Part shown: piece after piece, positions 36,856-46,058 of the stretch
Position numbering within the stretch: the stretch's first letter is position 1
How the letters are laid out: each line of letters starts with the position of its first letter
DNA from: Bin87 sp965116565
Lineage (GTDB): Bacteria > Chloroflexota > Dehalococcoidia > Lucifugimonadales > UBA3495
NCBI GenBank assembly: GCA_965116565.1
Contig: OZ220699.1
Span: forward strand, 2,046,001-2,110,000
Reading direction: 5' to 3'
Length of the DNA stretch: 64,000 nucleotides
The notes under the pieces: model-generated
Seen by the model: only the letters and a program-made list of their open reading frames with translations
Told to the model about the DNA's origin: nothing
Databases searched by the model: none
Made by a program: the position numbers and the translations under genes

Positions 36856-37134
36856 ATGACCACATACAGCATCAGGGAAGCCGAGGCCCGTCTCAGCGAG
36901 ATACCACGGGACCTGAACCACGGCGACTAGGTGATCATCACGCGCCGGGGACGGCCGTGCGGACGGCTCACCGCGGTGGATACCGACACTGACGACAGGC
37001 CTTCACTGGCCACGCTGCGGGGTGCCCTGCCCGGCATGCCCGACGCCCAGTACCGGGGCTTCCAGGACATCAAGGCCATCTGGGAAACCCGCGCGGACCT
37101 GCCCGAGGGGACGGCGGGAAGGGTCGATGGTTAG
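36856..37134 (+). pseudogene. Phd/YefM-type antitoxin with a premature stop
   Basis: The frame starts MTTYSIREAEARLSEIPRDL, a typical Phd/YefM N-terminus, hits TAG at 36928-36930 after 24 codons, and continues in the same frame VIITRRGRPCGRLTAV, which is the second half of the same fold, up to TAG 37132. One base change would restore a 92-residue antitoxin. The stop overlaps the ATG of the adjacent PIN toxin frame, as in functional operons. Confidence 0.8.
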
Positions 37135-37524
37135 CCGGACGCGGTTAGTCACGGACACCAACGCCCTCTGGTGGTATTGCCGCTCACCGGAACGCCTCAG
37201 TGCCGTCGCCAGCGCGGTATTCCAGTTGACGGAGACAGGCAACGCCACATTGGTGGTGCCCGCCATCGTGGTGGCGGAGTCTACTATCTGTCGGTGAAGC
37301 CGGGAAGTCCCCTGGAGCCGTCGGCGCTCCTGGAAACGCTGGACTCGGTGGTTGGGATATAACTGTCCGAGCTGGGCCGGGGGCAACTGGAGTGGCTGGA
37401 CCGGTTCCCCGAGGATCCGGAGATGCACGGCCGGCTGATCGCCGCGGAGGCGGACGTGATCGGCGCACCGGTGGTGACGCGGGATGCGGCGCTGGCGGCA
37501 TCAGCCGGGATATCGACCATCTAG
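37127..37524 (+). pseudogene. PIN-domain (VapC-like) toxin, frameshifted
   Basis: ATG 37127 overlaps the antitoxin stop. It reads LVTDTNALWWYCRSPERLS with the PIN motif D-T-N, then VVPAIVVAES. The frame shifts near 37278; the continuation YYLSVKPGSPLEPSALLETL lies in another frame, a TAA follows at about 37360, and the rest RFPEDPEMHGRLIAAEADVIGAPVVTRDA runs to TAG 37522. Frameshift and nonsense mutation make it dead. Like its antitoxin it is recognisable along its whole length, so decay is recent. Confidence 0.8.
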
Positions 37525-37553
37525 TTGATGGGTTCGGCTGGGTCGTCGCCCGG

Positions 37554-38495
37554 ATGCCAAAGAGCGATGAGGGGCTCGCCGCGCCTTCGTGCCGGCAAAC
37601 ATCCTCCACCAACGCAATCCACCAGGCCAGGATAAGCGCCGTGAGACGCGCCATCAGCGCCGCGGTTCAGATGTCCATCGCCAACGGCGACCGCGACATC
37701 GACGACTACGTTACGCGGCTGCTCCACAGCGACTCTCCGCGCGCCTACCCGATACTCAACCACCGCGGCGGACAGCCATTCCTGCCGCCCGATTACCGGA
37801 CCAGCCCGGACTCCTGGGAGACCGATCAACACCTGGAAGAGCACCCCTACGTAGCGGTGAGTTTCGCGTTCGCCGGGTCGCAGAACACCCAGGCCGTGGT
37901 CGAACCGTACCCGCCGGAATATCCGGCGCACCAGGCGCTGCGCCACGCGGCGGACGCACTGAATATGCTCGAGCATATCGATGCGCCCGGCAACGAATGG
38001 GAACGGCAGACCATGCGGAACCAGGTCGACATCGCCGTGCGTAAGGCCATGCGGCACGTACACACCGGGACGGAGGAGCAGGTGGACAATTTCCTCCACG
38101 CCGCGCTGGAAACCGCGACCCCGCCGCTGGCGGTGGCCACCGCTTTCTGCGTTGCCACCGGCAACGACCCGCACCTGAAAAGAGTGCTGACCGATCACGT
38201 CAGCCTGCCGCAGGAGACGGTTCTACAGGAAGACGCGGCGGATATCCTGCGCTTCGCCGACGGCAAAACCTCACCCACTACGGTGCGCCACCTCGCAAGG
38301 GCGATGGGATACCTGCCGGCGGAGTTGGACATGCAACCCATGCCGACCCCGCCCGATCACGGGGCTCGCATCATCCGCGCGGCGCAGGTGGTCCAGCTGC
38401 CACCACACCTCATCCAGCAGCTGCAACGGGAACTTCGACGAAGACCACCCCACGCTTCAGTGAGCAATGCCGCTACGGGGGAAGTGTACGGATAG
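37554..38495 (+). CDS. hypothetical protein of 313 aa
   Basis: I do not recognise a family. The protein is soluble, rich in His, Ala and Pro, without signal peptide or membrane helix. Segments such as ANGDRDIDDYVTRLLHS, PAHQALRHAADALNMLEHIDAPGNEW and GKTSPTTVRHLARAMGYLPAEL look like amphipathic helices; the last resembles a small HTH. The start is uncertain: ATG 37554 is used, GTG 37639 is another option, and the frame is open back to 37392 over the dead toxin. It is the only intact gene between the broken TA locus and the ISNCY remnant. Confidence 0.55.
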   Translation: MPKSDEGLAAPSCRQTSSTNAIHQARISAVRRAISAAVQMSIANGDRDIDDYVTRLLHSDSPRAYPILNHRGGQPFLPPDYRTSPDSWETDQHLEEHPYVAVSFAFAGSQNTQAVVEPYPPEYPAHQALRHAADALNMLEHIDAPGNEWERQTMRNQVDIAVRKAMRHVHTGTEEQVDNFLHAALETATPPLAVATAFCVATGNDPHLKRVLTDHVSLPQETVLQEDAADILRFADGKTSPTTVRHLARAMGYLPAELDMQPMPTPPDHGARIIRAAQVVQLPPHLIQQLQRELRRRPPHASVSNAATGEVYG

Positions 38496-38589
38496 GGTCC
38501 CGCCTGCGTAATTGTCTCCGTACCATTCAATGAAACTCTCCTGGTACCGAATTGGCGGGGGCCGGGGCGACGGACGGCGCCCTCCGCTG

Positions 38590-39010
38590 GACGCCCTTGT
38601 GGACAGCGCCACCCATGCTGGTCGAGCCCCGACTCCTGGCTCACATCATGCTCACCGGCGAATACCAGTGGCCAAACCGCCGCACGGTGGGCCGGCTCAG
38701 GTCAATCTCCTCCCGTTCCCGCAGCAACTCGGTGAGGTGAGTGTGGTTGGCACCCTCGTACTGCTCGGTGGCCAACTCCCCCACGGCGGCAGCCTCGGGG
38801 GCAGAGTGGCGTTGTGGGGACGCCGGCCCCGATTGCCGTGGGCCGCGCCGCCGCGCCATGCTCCCGGTAGGCCGCCAGCGTCCGGCGGGCGTGGCGTGGG
38901 CTCACCCACAGCTCCTCGGCCGCCTGGGCAATGGGAACCTGGTATTCCAAAACGGAGTTGAGCACGGAAAGTCGGGCTTGTTCTTTTTGGTCCAACGTTA
39001 CGTCCTTCAC
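38590..39010 (-). pseudogene. ISNCY-type transposase, N-terminal remnant
   Basis: On the minus strand from ATG 39010: DVTLDQKEQARLSVLNSVLE, then AAEELWVSPRHARRTLAAYREHGAAA, the helix-turn-helix start of ISNCY/IS1202-like transposases. The frame shifts near 38860; the continuation YEGANHTHLTELLREREEID then LSRPTVRR is in another frame and stops at 38641. Faint traces (DQHGW) of the catalytic region follow, but most of the DDE domain is gone. Confidence 0.7.
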
Positions 39011-39323
39011 CAGAAGGACATTTTCGCTGACCAGCTAACAGAGGACAGAATCGTAGATCAGCAGCAGTTTTCCTCGTCCGCCACCCGACGGTAGACCCGC
39101 CCGCCTGGCCCACTGTACCGCCGCCTTTTGCAATGCAGTAGTGTCAGTGGAGGTCAAAATTGTGGCCTGCCCGGAAAGACGGATTTCGTTACTAATAGCA
39201 CCGATACTGCTGTAGTCCAGAGCAATTATTGGTATTGCAATTCGTTTGTAGCATTGCAAGGTGTTGACAGGTCTTCTTTCGTAACGTATACATACAAATT
39301 ATCCCGATTAGGGAGGGTCAGAA
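39011..39323. other. spacer with ABC-operon promoter
   Basis: A minus-strand frame (39259-39035, TTG start) would encode a 74-residue peptide ending GRGKLLLIYDSVLC, but I cannot tie it to a family. The plus-strand promoter at 39264-39292 is the only clear signal. Confidence 0.45.
39264..39292 (+). promoter_or_regulatory. sigma-70-type promoter of the ABC transporter operon
   Basis: Consensus TTGACA at 39264-39269, a 17-base spacer, and TATACA at 39287-39292. The predicted start lies about 25 bases before the ATG, leaving a short leader with GGGAGGGT as ribosome site. The best promoter match I saw in the window. Confidence 0.75.
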
Positions 39324-41081
39324 ATGCGACACCTTAGATTCGTTGGGCCAGTATATCGATACCTCCTCATACTCCTTGCCCTGTTTATCATCGCCTGCGG
39401 CGGCACCGCGGCTCCAGCGGAAGACACCGCCACCTCCGCCCCTTCGGCAGCCCAGCCTACTGCCGCTGCGACGGCTCCCTCAGCTTCCATGACCGAACCG
39501 ACCTCCACACCTCAGGCCCAGCCTGCGGCGACGGCTGAACCTGAAACGGTGGGTAAGTCCGGCGGTGTCGTGCCGATGCAAAAACATGCTGCTCCCAGGC
39601 GCATTGATCCCCATCCGTCCGGCTCCGGCATCGACATGTCCGAGGCCACCCTCCTCTACAACGGGCTGGTCAAATACAACGACATCGGAGACGTAAAAGA
39701 GATTATCGGCGACCTCGCCACGCACTGGGACGTCAGCGACGACGGTTTGACCTACACCTTCTTCATTCCGGAGGGCGTGCAGTGGACCGATGGTACGCCC
39801 CTGACCTCAGAGGACGTAGTCTTCAGCTTGGATCGCATGGTCCTGGAGGGAGAGAGCCGGCCCAGGGCTGGTGCCCTCCGCACGTATTACACCAGCTCCG
39901 AGGCCATCGATCCGCAGTCCATTGCTGTAAACCTGAAGTTTCCGGCTGCCGCTTTCCTGCCGGCCTTGGGAATTGACTACATGAAGGTCGTCCCCAAGCA
40001 TGTGGTGGAAGCGGGGACCGAAATCGGCGATGTAGCGCCCCAGGTCGGTTCGGGGCCTTACGAGATGGTCGACTACCGGAAGGGTGACTCAATCGAATAC
40101 AAGAGGAACGAAAACTACTTCAAGGACGGACTCCCTCTTCTGGACGGGATCATCAAGTATGTGATCACCGACAAGGGCCGGACCAAGGCGGGTTTCGAGA
40201 CCAAGCAGCTATTGATGGCCACGGTAGGATTTACCGGCATGAACGTCCAGGACTACCTGAGCTTGCAGGAGAGCGCAGGAGACCATCTGACCGTTCACTT
40301 CATGAACGACTATCTGGCCATCGGGCTGATGCTCAATACCACCATCCCGCCCTACGACGATCCCAAGGTGAGGAGGGCGCTGTTCCTGGCGGTGGACCGC
40401 CAGGCGCAGGTCGACGCCTTCGGATTCGGCAAAGGGTCGATCCACGGACCGCTCCCGTCCTGGCTCTGGTTCGGAATGCCAGAGGAGGAACTGCTGGAGG
40501 TGCCCGGCTTCCGCCAGACTGCCGACGGAAAGAAAGATCCACAGGATATCGAAATGGCGAAGCAACTGCTGGCCGAAGCCGGCTACCCCGACGGGTTTGA
40601 CGCCACTATCACCGTCCGGCAGACCGGGATTTATGCCGACCAGGCCGCGCTTCTCAAGGACCAATTCCGCGACATCGGCATCGACATCACCACTCGCCCC
40701 ATGGAGAGCACCGCGGGCATTGCCGCCTTCCTGGCCCTGGATTTTGAAATGGGCATCCAGGGCACCGGGTTTGCCTTCCATGACCCGGACCAGATACTGG
40801 CCGGACTGTACCTGCCGCGAGGCGCCCGCAATTACCCGGGCTGGGAGCATCCCAAGATTACCGAGCTCTACGACGAGCAGGCCCGTGCCACCGACCAGAC
40901 CAAGCGCGGGGAAATCATTTCCGAGATCGAGCAGATCCTGCTCTATGATGACAACCACTGGGTCGGCTTGCTATGGGACAACTTCGGCTGGCCTGTCAGC
41001 AAACAGGTCCAGGACTTCTACGTGCCCTCCACGGTGGCTTCAACCGGAATGATGTGGGAGCGCATCTGGCTGGACCAATAG
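39324..41081 (+). CDS. ABC transporter substrate-binding lipoprotein, family 5
   Basis: A 585-aa extracellular solute-binding protein of the peptide/nickel/opine class (SBP_bac_5). A lipoprotein signal ends at C25 in LFIIACGG, followed by a Thr/Ala/Pro-rich linker to about residue 75. Family features: GLVKYND, LATHWDVSDDGLTYTFFIPEGVQWTDGTPLTSEDVVFSLDR split across about 115-170, GSGPYEMVDY, and DDPKVRRALFLAVDR. It captures the substrate outside the membrane for the two permeases that follow 78 and 1053 bases downstream. Ligand unpredictable: peptides, opines or other organics. Confidence 0.93.
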   Translation: MRHLRFVGPVYRYLLILLALFIIACGGTAAPAEDTATSAPSAAQPTAAATAPSASMTEPTSTPQAQPAATAEPETVGKSGGVVPMQKHAAPRRIDPHPSGSGIDMSEATLLYNGLVKYNDIGDVKEIIGDLATHWDVSDDGLTYTFFIPEGVQWTDGTPLTSEDVVFSLDRMVLEGESRPRAGALRTYYTSSEAIDPQSIAVNLKFPAAAFLPALGIDYMKVVPKHVVEAGTEIGDVAPQVGSGPYEMVDYRKGDSIEYKRNENYFKDGLPLLDGIIKYVITDKGRTKAGFETKQLLMATVGFTGMNVQDYLSLQESAGDHLTVHFMNDYLAIGLMLNTTIPPYDDPKVRRALFLAVDRQAQVDAFGFGKGSIHGPLPSWLWFGMPEEELLEVPGFRQTADGKKDPQDIEMAKQLLAEAGYPDGFDATITVRQTGIYADQAALLKDQFRDIGIDITTRPMESTAGIAAFLALDFEMGIQGTGFAFHDPDQILAGLYLPRGARNYPGWEHPKITELYDEQARATDQTKRGEIISEIEQILLYDDNHWVGLLWDNFGWPVSKQVQDFYVPSTVASTGMMWERIWLDQ

Positions 41082-41159
41082 CCTGGCCGGGGCAGCCGGT
41101 CAGCAACGGGAGAACGGGCCTGAGACGGCCGCCGCCCGAAGCAGACCGAAGGAAAAGTT

Positions 41160-42119
41160 ATGGGACGCTACCTGGCAAAACGCCTATCCTTGTTCATCCC
41201 GACCATTGTGTTGGTCTCCCTCCTCGTGTTCCTGATTATGAACATCATCCCCGGCGACCCGGCGATGATGATACTGATGGGGGAGCAGGGGGAGCGGGAC
41301 TTCACCCAGGAACAGATCGACGCGCTTCGTCACAAGCTGGGCACCGACCGGCCCTTGCCGGTGCAGTATGGTTCTTGGGTGTTGAACATGGCCCAGGGCG
41401 ACTTCGGAACGTCCATGTTCTACGACGAGCCGGTATGGGATGAGTTGAAGGAACGCTTCCCCACGACCCTGGAGCTGGTATTTCTGGCCTTCATTATCAG
41501 CTTCGGCCTGGCCCTGCCCCTGGGTATCCTGTCGGCGGTCAAGCAGGACACTCCAATCGACTACATCGGCCGTCTTTTGAGCATCAGCGGCATCGCTCTG
41601 CCCACATTCTGGCTGGGGATCATGGTGGTCATGTTCCTGGTGTGGCTCTTCGACTGGGCCCCGCCGCTGGGTTACGCCAAGCTGTGGGAGGACCCGCTCA
41701 AAAACCTCTCGCAGATGATCTTTCCTGCATTGGTTCTGGGCTTTTACAACATGGCCTTCATTGCCCGGGTGACCCGCTCTGCCATGCTGGACGTGATGCG
41801 GGAAGACTTTATCCGCACCGCTCGCTCCAAGGGTCTTTGGGAAGTGACGGTCATATCGCGGCACGCCCTCAAGAATGCCTTCGCTCCAGTGCTTACGGTC
41901 TCCGGCTGGCAGATCGGGCGGCTTATCGGTGGTACGGTCATCATCGAGAGTATCTTCCTGGTGCCAGGCGTAGGCCGCACCCTGATCGACGCCATCTTCC
42001 ACCGGGACTTCACTATGGTGTCTGCGGTGGTCTTCCTGGTGGCTTTCGGGGTCCTCCTGCTCAACCTGATAATCGACATGGTCTATGCCTGGCTGGACCC
42101 GAGAATCCGATACTCTTAG
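41160..42119 (+). CDS. ABC transporter permease, DppB type
   Basis: A 319-aa inner-membrane permease of the BPD_transp_1 family, first of the two in dipeptide-type importers. Starts MGRYLAKRL, has six transmembrane segments, the typical LGTDRPLPVQYGSWV early segment, and the ATPase-contacting EAA loop EDFIRTARSKGLWEVTVISRHALKNA. GAAGGAAAA precedes the ATG. Forms the channel with the downstream permease. Confidence 0.94.
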   Translation: MGRYLAKRLSLFIPTIVLVSLLVFLIMNIIPGDPAMMILMGEQGERDFTQEQIDALRHKLGTDRPLPVQYGSWVLNMAQGDFGTSMFYDEPVWDELKERFPTTLELVFLAFIISFGLALPLGILSAVKQDTPIDYIGRLLSISGIALPTFWLGIMVVMFLVWLFDWAPPLGYAKLWEDPLKNLSQMIFPALVLGFYNMAFIARVTRSAMLDVMREDFIRTARSKGLWEVTVISRHALKNAFAPVLTVSGWQIGRLIGGTVIIESIFLVPGVGRTLIDAIFHRDFTMVSAVVFLVAFGVLLLNLIIDMVYAWLDPRIRYS

Positions 42120-42134
42120 GCGGGTGTTGGAAAA

Positions 42135-43046
42135 ATGATGAATACTCAAAGAGCCTCGACACCGGTCATGGACCGGGGCATTATCCGGAGGTTGTGGTCC
42201 GGCCCGTCCCGTGAGCTCTCCAGCTTCGCGAAGAAGAAACCGTTGGGAGCCGTCGGGGGCGTGATCGTGGCCTTGACCGTATTGGCGGCAATATTTGCGC
42301 CGGTCATAGCGCCTTCCGACCCCTACCAGGTGAACCCCGCCGAGATTTTCGCCCCGCCCAGTGCCAGCGCACTGGTCGGAACGGACCAGGTGGGGCGGGA
42401 CGTGTTCAGCCGTCTGCTTTACGGCGCGCGCATTTCGCTGTTTGTAGGGATTGTCAGCGTCGGCATTGGCGCGACCGTCGGGGCTGTTGTTGGAGTGATC
42501 AGCGCCTACTTCGGCCGCTACACCGACCTTGTGATACAGAGGGTACTGGATGCCCTGATTGCTTTTCCTGGCATCGTGCTTGCGTTGGGCATCATGGCGG
42601 CCCTGGGCAAAGCCTCTCTGATCAATGTCATACTCGCCCTCACCATCGTGTTCGCCCCAGGGGCAGCCAGAACCATCCGCTCCCGGGCGCTGACCCTGCA
42701 GGAGATGGACTTCGTCCTGGCTGCCCGGGCGGTAGGAGCTTCGGACTGGCGGATTATCTTCCGCCACATCATCCCCAACTGCGTTTCGCTCTATATAGTG
42801 TTCTTCAGCATCACCGTGGGCTTTGCCATCGTGGTTGAAGCGTCGCTTAGCTTCCTCGGCGTGGGAACGCCGCCGGAAGTGCCGTCGTGGGGGGGCATGT
42901 TGAGCCTGGCAGCCACCAACTACATTAGCATTGCACCCTTGCTGGCCATACTGCCCGGCATCGCCATCGCCTTGGTCGTGTTCGGCTTCAACCTCCTCGG
43001 CGACGCTTTGCGGGATGTGCTGGACCCAAGGCTGAGGGGGACGTAG
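42135..43046 (+). CDS. ABC transporter permease, DppC type
   Basis: A 303-aa permease with the N-terminal extension and DPYQVNP...LVGTDQVGRDVFSRLLYGARISL segment diagnostic of DppC/OppC, six membrane helices, and the EAA loop EMDFVLAARAVGASDWRIIFRHIIPN. It begins 15 bases after DppB. No ATP-binding subunit gene (DppD/DppF) follows; they must be encoded elsewhere or shared with another system. Confidence 0.94.
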   Translation: MMNTQRASTPVMDRGIIRRLWSGPSRELSSFAKKKPLGAVGGVIVALTVLAAIFAPVIAPSDPYQVNPAEIFAPPSASALVGTDQVGRDVFSRLLYGARISLFVGIVSVGIGATVGAVVGVISAYFGRYTDLVIQRVLDALIAFPGIVLALGIMAALGKASLINVILALTIVFAPGAARTIRSRALTLQEMDFVLAARAVGASDWRIIFRHIIPNCVSLYIVFFSITVGFAIVVEASLSFLGVGTPPEVPSWGGMLSLAATNYISIAPLLAILPGIAIALVVFGFNLLGDALRDVLDPRLRGT

Positions 43047-43758
43047 ACGGGATTTGCCGCGGTCCACGCTTCCCCGCTATTCCGGTGCTGGTGCAATCTG
43101 GGCCAAACTGCTGTTTGACGGACTCTGCGTTCCGCATCAGCTTCGTTGATGACTTCGTTTGGGATGGTTGGGTAGCGGCGGTCTTCTCCACAATCGTTGT
43201 GCTGTTCGGCCAACCCTCAAGCAACTGTCTTGAAAGTCAACAGGTGAACCATGCTCATGCAGTAGCGTCGCCCAGGGCCTGAGTTGCGACGGCAGAGCAG
43301 CGGAGTACGATGCCGACCTACACAAGACTTTAAGTACGTTTCGCCTGATAGATCCTTACTGCATGCCAATAGCAGTTTTTGAACGGACATCAGCCTTGCT
43401 CTTGTGTCCACCTGACACCTGTTGCGCCTACCAGCTATTTCTGTCTGGTTGAACAATCCTGGTACGCCCAACATCCATTACGTACTTCCGGGAACACGCC
43501 GTCGCGTATTGGGCAGAAATTTCACCGGCGTCGTCGCGGGACGGCGACACGCTGGGAACCGCGGCGTCAACTTTGCCAATAACTCCGAGAATGACCTGGA
43601 CCACAACGCCAGCGGCAATACCGCTGATAACCAAGCTGATAACATCGCAAACAACACCAGTGGCCATCGGTGCCATCCAGCATCTCGTTCGAGGGTTGCC
43701 GATCAGCCAATCCCGTGCGTACGATATGTGCTGTACACAGATTTCGGAGGTGCGGCGG
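43047..43758. other. gene-poor interval
   Basis: No well-supported gene. A minus-strand frame (43676-43428) would encode an 83-residue peptide with one hydrophobic helix (SLVISGIAAGVVVQVILGVIG); it has no clear ribosome site or homologue I know. Confidence 0.4.
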
Positions 43759-44007
43759 ATGCCCAGGCTGGACATAAGGCTCGACGCCGAGTGCAAGGCG
43801 CGGCTGGACGCCGTGGACACGGACGCCGGATTATCGGCCTCCGAGATCGTCCGGAACATGATCGACCAGGCCTATGAGGACGTACTCCGGATGGAGCGCC
43901 AGAGAGCATTCGAGCGTCTGACTTCGCTACAGGTGGAGACGCCGCCTGATCCGGACGAGCTGTCCCGGGAGCTGGAGGAAGCCCATGCCCCGGGCGACCT
44001 TTATTGA
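43759..44007 (+). CDS. antitoxin, ribbon-helix-helix-like
   Basis: An 82-aa protein: RLDIRLDAECKARLDAV as beta strand plus helix, then GLSASEIVRNMIDQAYEDVL, which fits an RHH DNA-binding antitoxin, and an acidic C-terminal tail likely to bind toxin. GGAGGTG at 43747-43753 precedes ATG 43759. It overlaps the PIN toxin frame by 23 bases. Intact, although its toxin is frameshifted. Confidence 0.78.
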   Translation: MPRLDIRLDAECKARLDAVDTDAGLSASEIVRNMIDQAYEDVLRMERQRAFERLTSLQVETPPDPDELSRELEEAHAPGDLY

Positions 44008-44408
44008 CGCCAACGTCCCCATCTACCCTGCCGGCAGGGACCATCCCTATCGCCAGCCCTGCATTCAGGTCCTGGCCGCCGTCAACGAGAACCCCGACGG
44101 GTTCGTCACCGATGCAGAGGTGTTCCAGGAGATCACGCATCACTACCGCCGGACGCAGCGGTGGGATGCGGGACAGACGGTGGTGGAGAGCTTCGCCGCC
44201 ATGATGCACGGCCGGGTGTCGCCGGTGACCATCGACGATGTCCTGGCGGCGGAGCACCTGGCCAACGAGCACCGGGGATCTCCTGCACCTGGCCGTGATG
44301 CGCCGCCTGGGCGTGATTCGCGTCGTTACGGCCGATGCCGACTTCGGGAGAGTGCCCGGCATCATCAGGCTGGACCCGGCTGACGTCGGGGAGCGGAAAC
44401 CGGCCTGA
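43985..44408 (+). pseudogene. PIN-domain toxin, frameshifted
   Basis: Begins PRATFIDANVPIYPAGRDHPY, a type II PIN toxin start with active-site D-A-N, and continues normally through TDAEVFQEITHHYRRTQRW and LAAEHLANEHRG to about 44276. A small deletion then shifts frame: the expected C-terminus DLLHLAVMRRLGVIRVVTAD, with DFGRVPGII, lies in the next frame and ends at TGA 44406. The frame actually translated ends in a random Arg/Pro-rich tail at 44383, without the last PIN aspartates. Confidence 0.82.
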
Positions 44409-44442
44409 GGAGTTGCGCCATGCCCTACGCCACCCAAACTAA

Positions 44443-45161
44443 TAGGGCGTGTGACAATCGTCAAAAGGTGCGCGGGTTATTCTTGGGATGAGAATGAGAT
44501 GCTGGGGTATGAGAAGAATACCTTATGCCAGCGATTCGACCGATGCCGAGTGGGAGGAATTGGCTCCCCCGCTGCCGCCCGACACCAAAAAGGGTCATCC
44601 CAGGACCACCGACTTGCGGGAGGTGGTCAACGGCATCCTGTACGGGTTGCGGGGCGGTATAGCCTGGCGGATGATGCCCCACGACTTGCCACCCTGGGGC
44701 ACGGTGTGGTGGTGCTTCCGCAACTGGCGCGACGACGGCACCTGGGAACGGGTTGAGGAAGCATTGCGGGCCCGGGTTCGGGAAGTCGCCGGACGAGAAG
44801 CGACGCCCAGCGCGGCCATCATCGACAGCCAGTCGGTGAAGACCACGGAAAAGGGGGGCCTCCGGGCTACGACGCTGGCAAGGAGGTAGCCGGACGCAAA
44901 CGGCATATCGTGGTGGACACCATGGGATTGCTGCTGGCGGTGATGGTGCATGCCGCCAACATCCAGAGCCAGCCCCGTGCTACGACACGGGGATCGGGAC
45001 GGCGCCAAGTTGGTGTTGACCAAGCCGCTGGGCAGTTTCCCCAGGTTGCAGTTGATCTGGGGGGAGCGCACGGAGAGCAGCGAAGCCTGGGTTCACAGCC
45101 CCATGATCCACCTGATGCTCAAACGCCTGCAACCCGCTTGAAACCATTTGCCACACACCCT
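44443..45161 (+). mobile_element. IS5-family element, copy 1, inactive
   Basis: Ends match as imperfect inverted repeats: AGGGCGTGTGACAA at the left and, read inward, AGGGTGTGTGGCAA at the right. CTAA flanks both sides (44439-44442 and 45162-45165), a possible target duplication. The same element occurs at 50458. It sits directly behind the frameshifted PIN toxin. Confidence 0.75.
44509..45141 (+). pseudogene. IS5-family transposase, copy 1
   Basis: The N-terminal half is intact: AEWEELAPPLPPDTKKGHPR, DLREVVNGILYGLRGG, WRMMPHDLPPWGTVWW, and SAAIIDSQSVKTTEKGG with the first catalytic Asp. A frameshift near 44865 moves AGKEVAGRKRHIVVDTMGLL into another frame, a second shift lies near 44985 (DRDGAKLVLTKPLGSFPRLQ), and after LQLIWG about 190 bases with the second Asp and the Glu are deleted before HSPMIHLMLKRLQPA. 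Cannot be active. Confidence 0.85.
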
Positions 45162-45165
45162 CTAA

Positions 45166-46058
45166 CTCGGCAATCCGAATCTCCACGCTCTCGATGATCG
45201 CCTGCTGGCGGATGATGAGGGCGATAAGGGTATTGCCGGTCAGCAGTCCTGAGATCGTTTCCCAGTTCCATCCCAGCTATATGACATAACTGCCGCCCCA
45301 AGCGCGGGCGATCGCCAGACCGGCTTGCACCAATTCAGCACCATAACCCTGAACAGTTGCTGCGGCGCGGGCGGCCTGCCACCCAGTTCGGGTCATGCCA
45401 CGTCATGGCACTCTACTTCGTTGCCTCAGTTTCGCACCAGCCGTCGGGCTGATCCGGCCCTGCTTGCAGTGGCTTTTTTGGGCCGTGATGCCCCAGCCAT
45501 AACGGTGTCGGTGAGGTCCTGGCGAATCCCGCTGCCCTATTCTCACCATCAACGTATGAAAAAGCTGCTTCGTTTCCCGTCCAACGCCGGCCTTGACACC
45601 ATGGCTGTACAGGCGGCTCTATCAGGCCGCGTTGGTCGGGCGGCCCGGCCGCACGGACTGATGCCGATCATTATCGACACCAGGTACAAGCTGGGCATCT
45701 CCCACTTGAGCTTCGAACGTTGCCTCGCCACTCTCGACCCTCTTGGCGACCTTTCCGCTATTCAGCGCCTCCGAACCGAGCACGCGTGAGACCTCTCTTC
45801 ATCGGGCTGCGCTCTGTCGTGAACCGGTAGCCAAGTACGAACGATAACCAGCGTCCCACCTACTTCAACAACCCTCGCCGGGTCTAGACGCAACCCCATT
45901 CCAACAACGGGTCAGACCCCAGGCTACTCTCCTAAAACACCCTTTTGTGCTATTTTGCACGGCGGCACAAGAGCTTACACCACGGGAATTTGCGCGTGTC
46001 CAGGGTATCGGCGCCGAAGCATCAACCGCCGATTCAAAAGAGCATCGAGAGGTAGCCG
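45166..46058. other. gene-poor interval with decayed mobile DNA
   Basis: AACCCTGAACAGTTGCTGCGG at 45343 onward resembles the site near 18970. A frame at 45325-45789 ends RYKLGISHLSFERCLATLDP; I cannot assign it. No intact gene. Confidence 0.4.

Noticed and set aside
39035..39259. 74-residue minus-strand peptide ending KLLLIYDSVLC
   Set aside because: Only a TTG start, no ribosome site, overlaps the ABC promoter region; not enough to call a gene.
41184..43067. 627-codon open frame antisense to both ABC permease genes
   Set aside because: The plus-strand permeases have clear family motifs and ribosome sites; the antisense product is a low-complexity His/Gln/Arg-rich sequence typical of a shadow frame in GC-rich DNA.
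43428..43676. 83-residue minus-strand peptide with one hydrophobic helix
   Set aside because: Could be a holin-like or leader peptide, but there is no ribosome site and no partner gene, so it is only noted in the interval entry.
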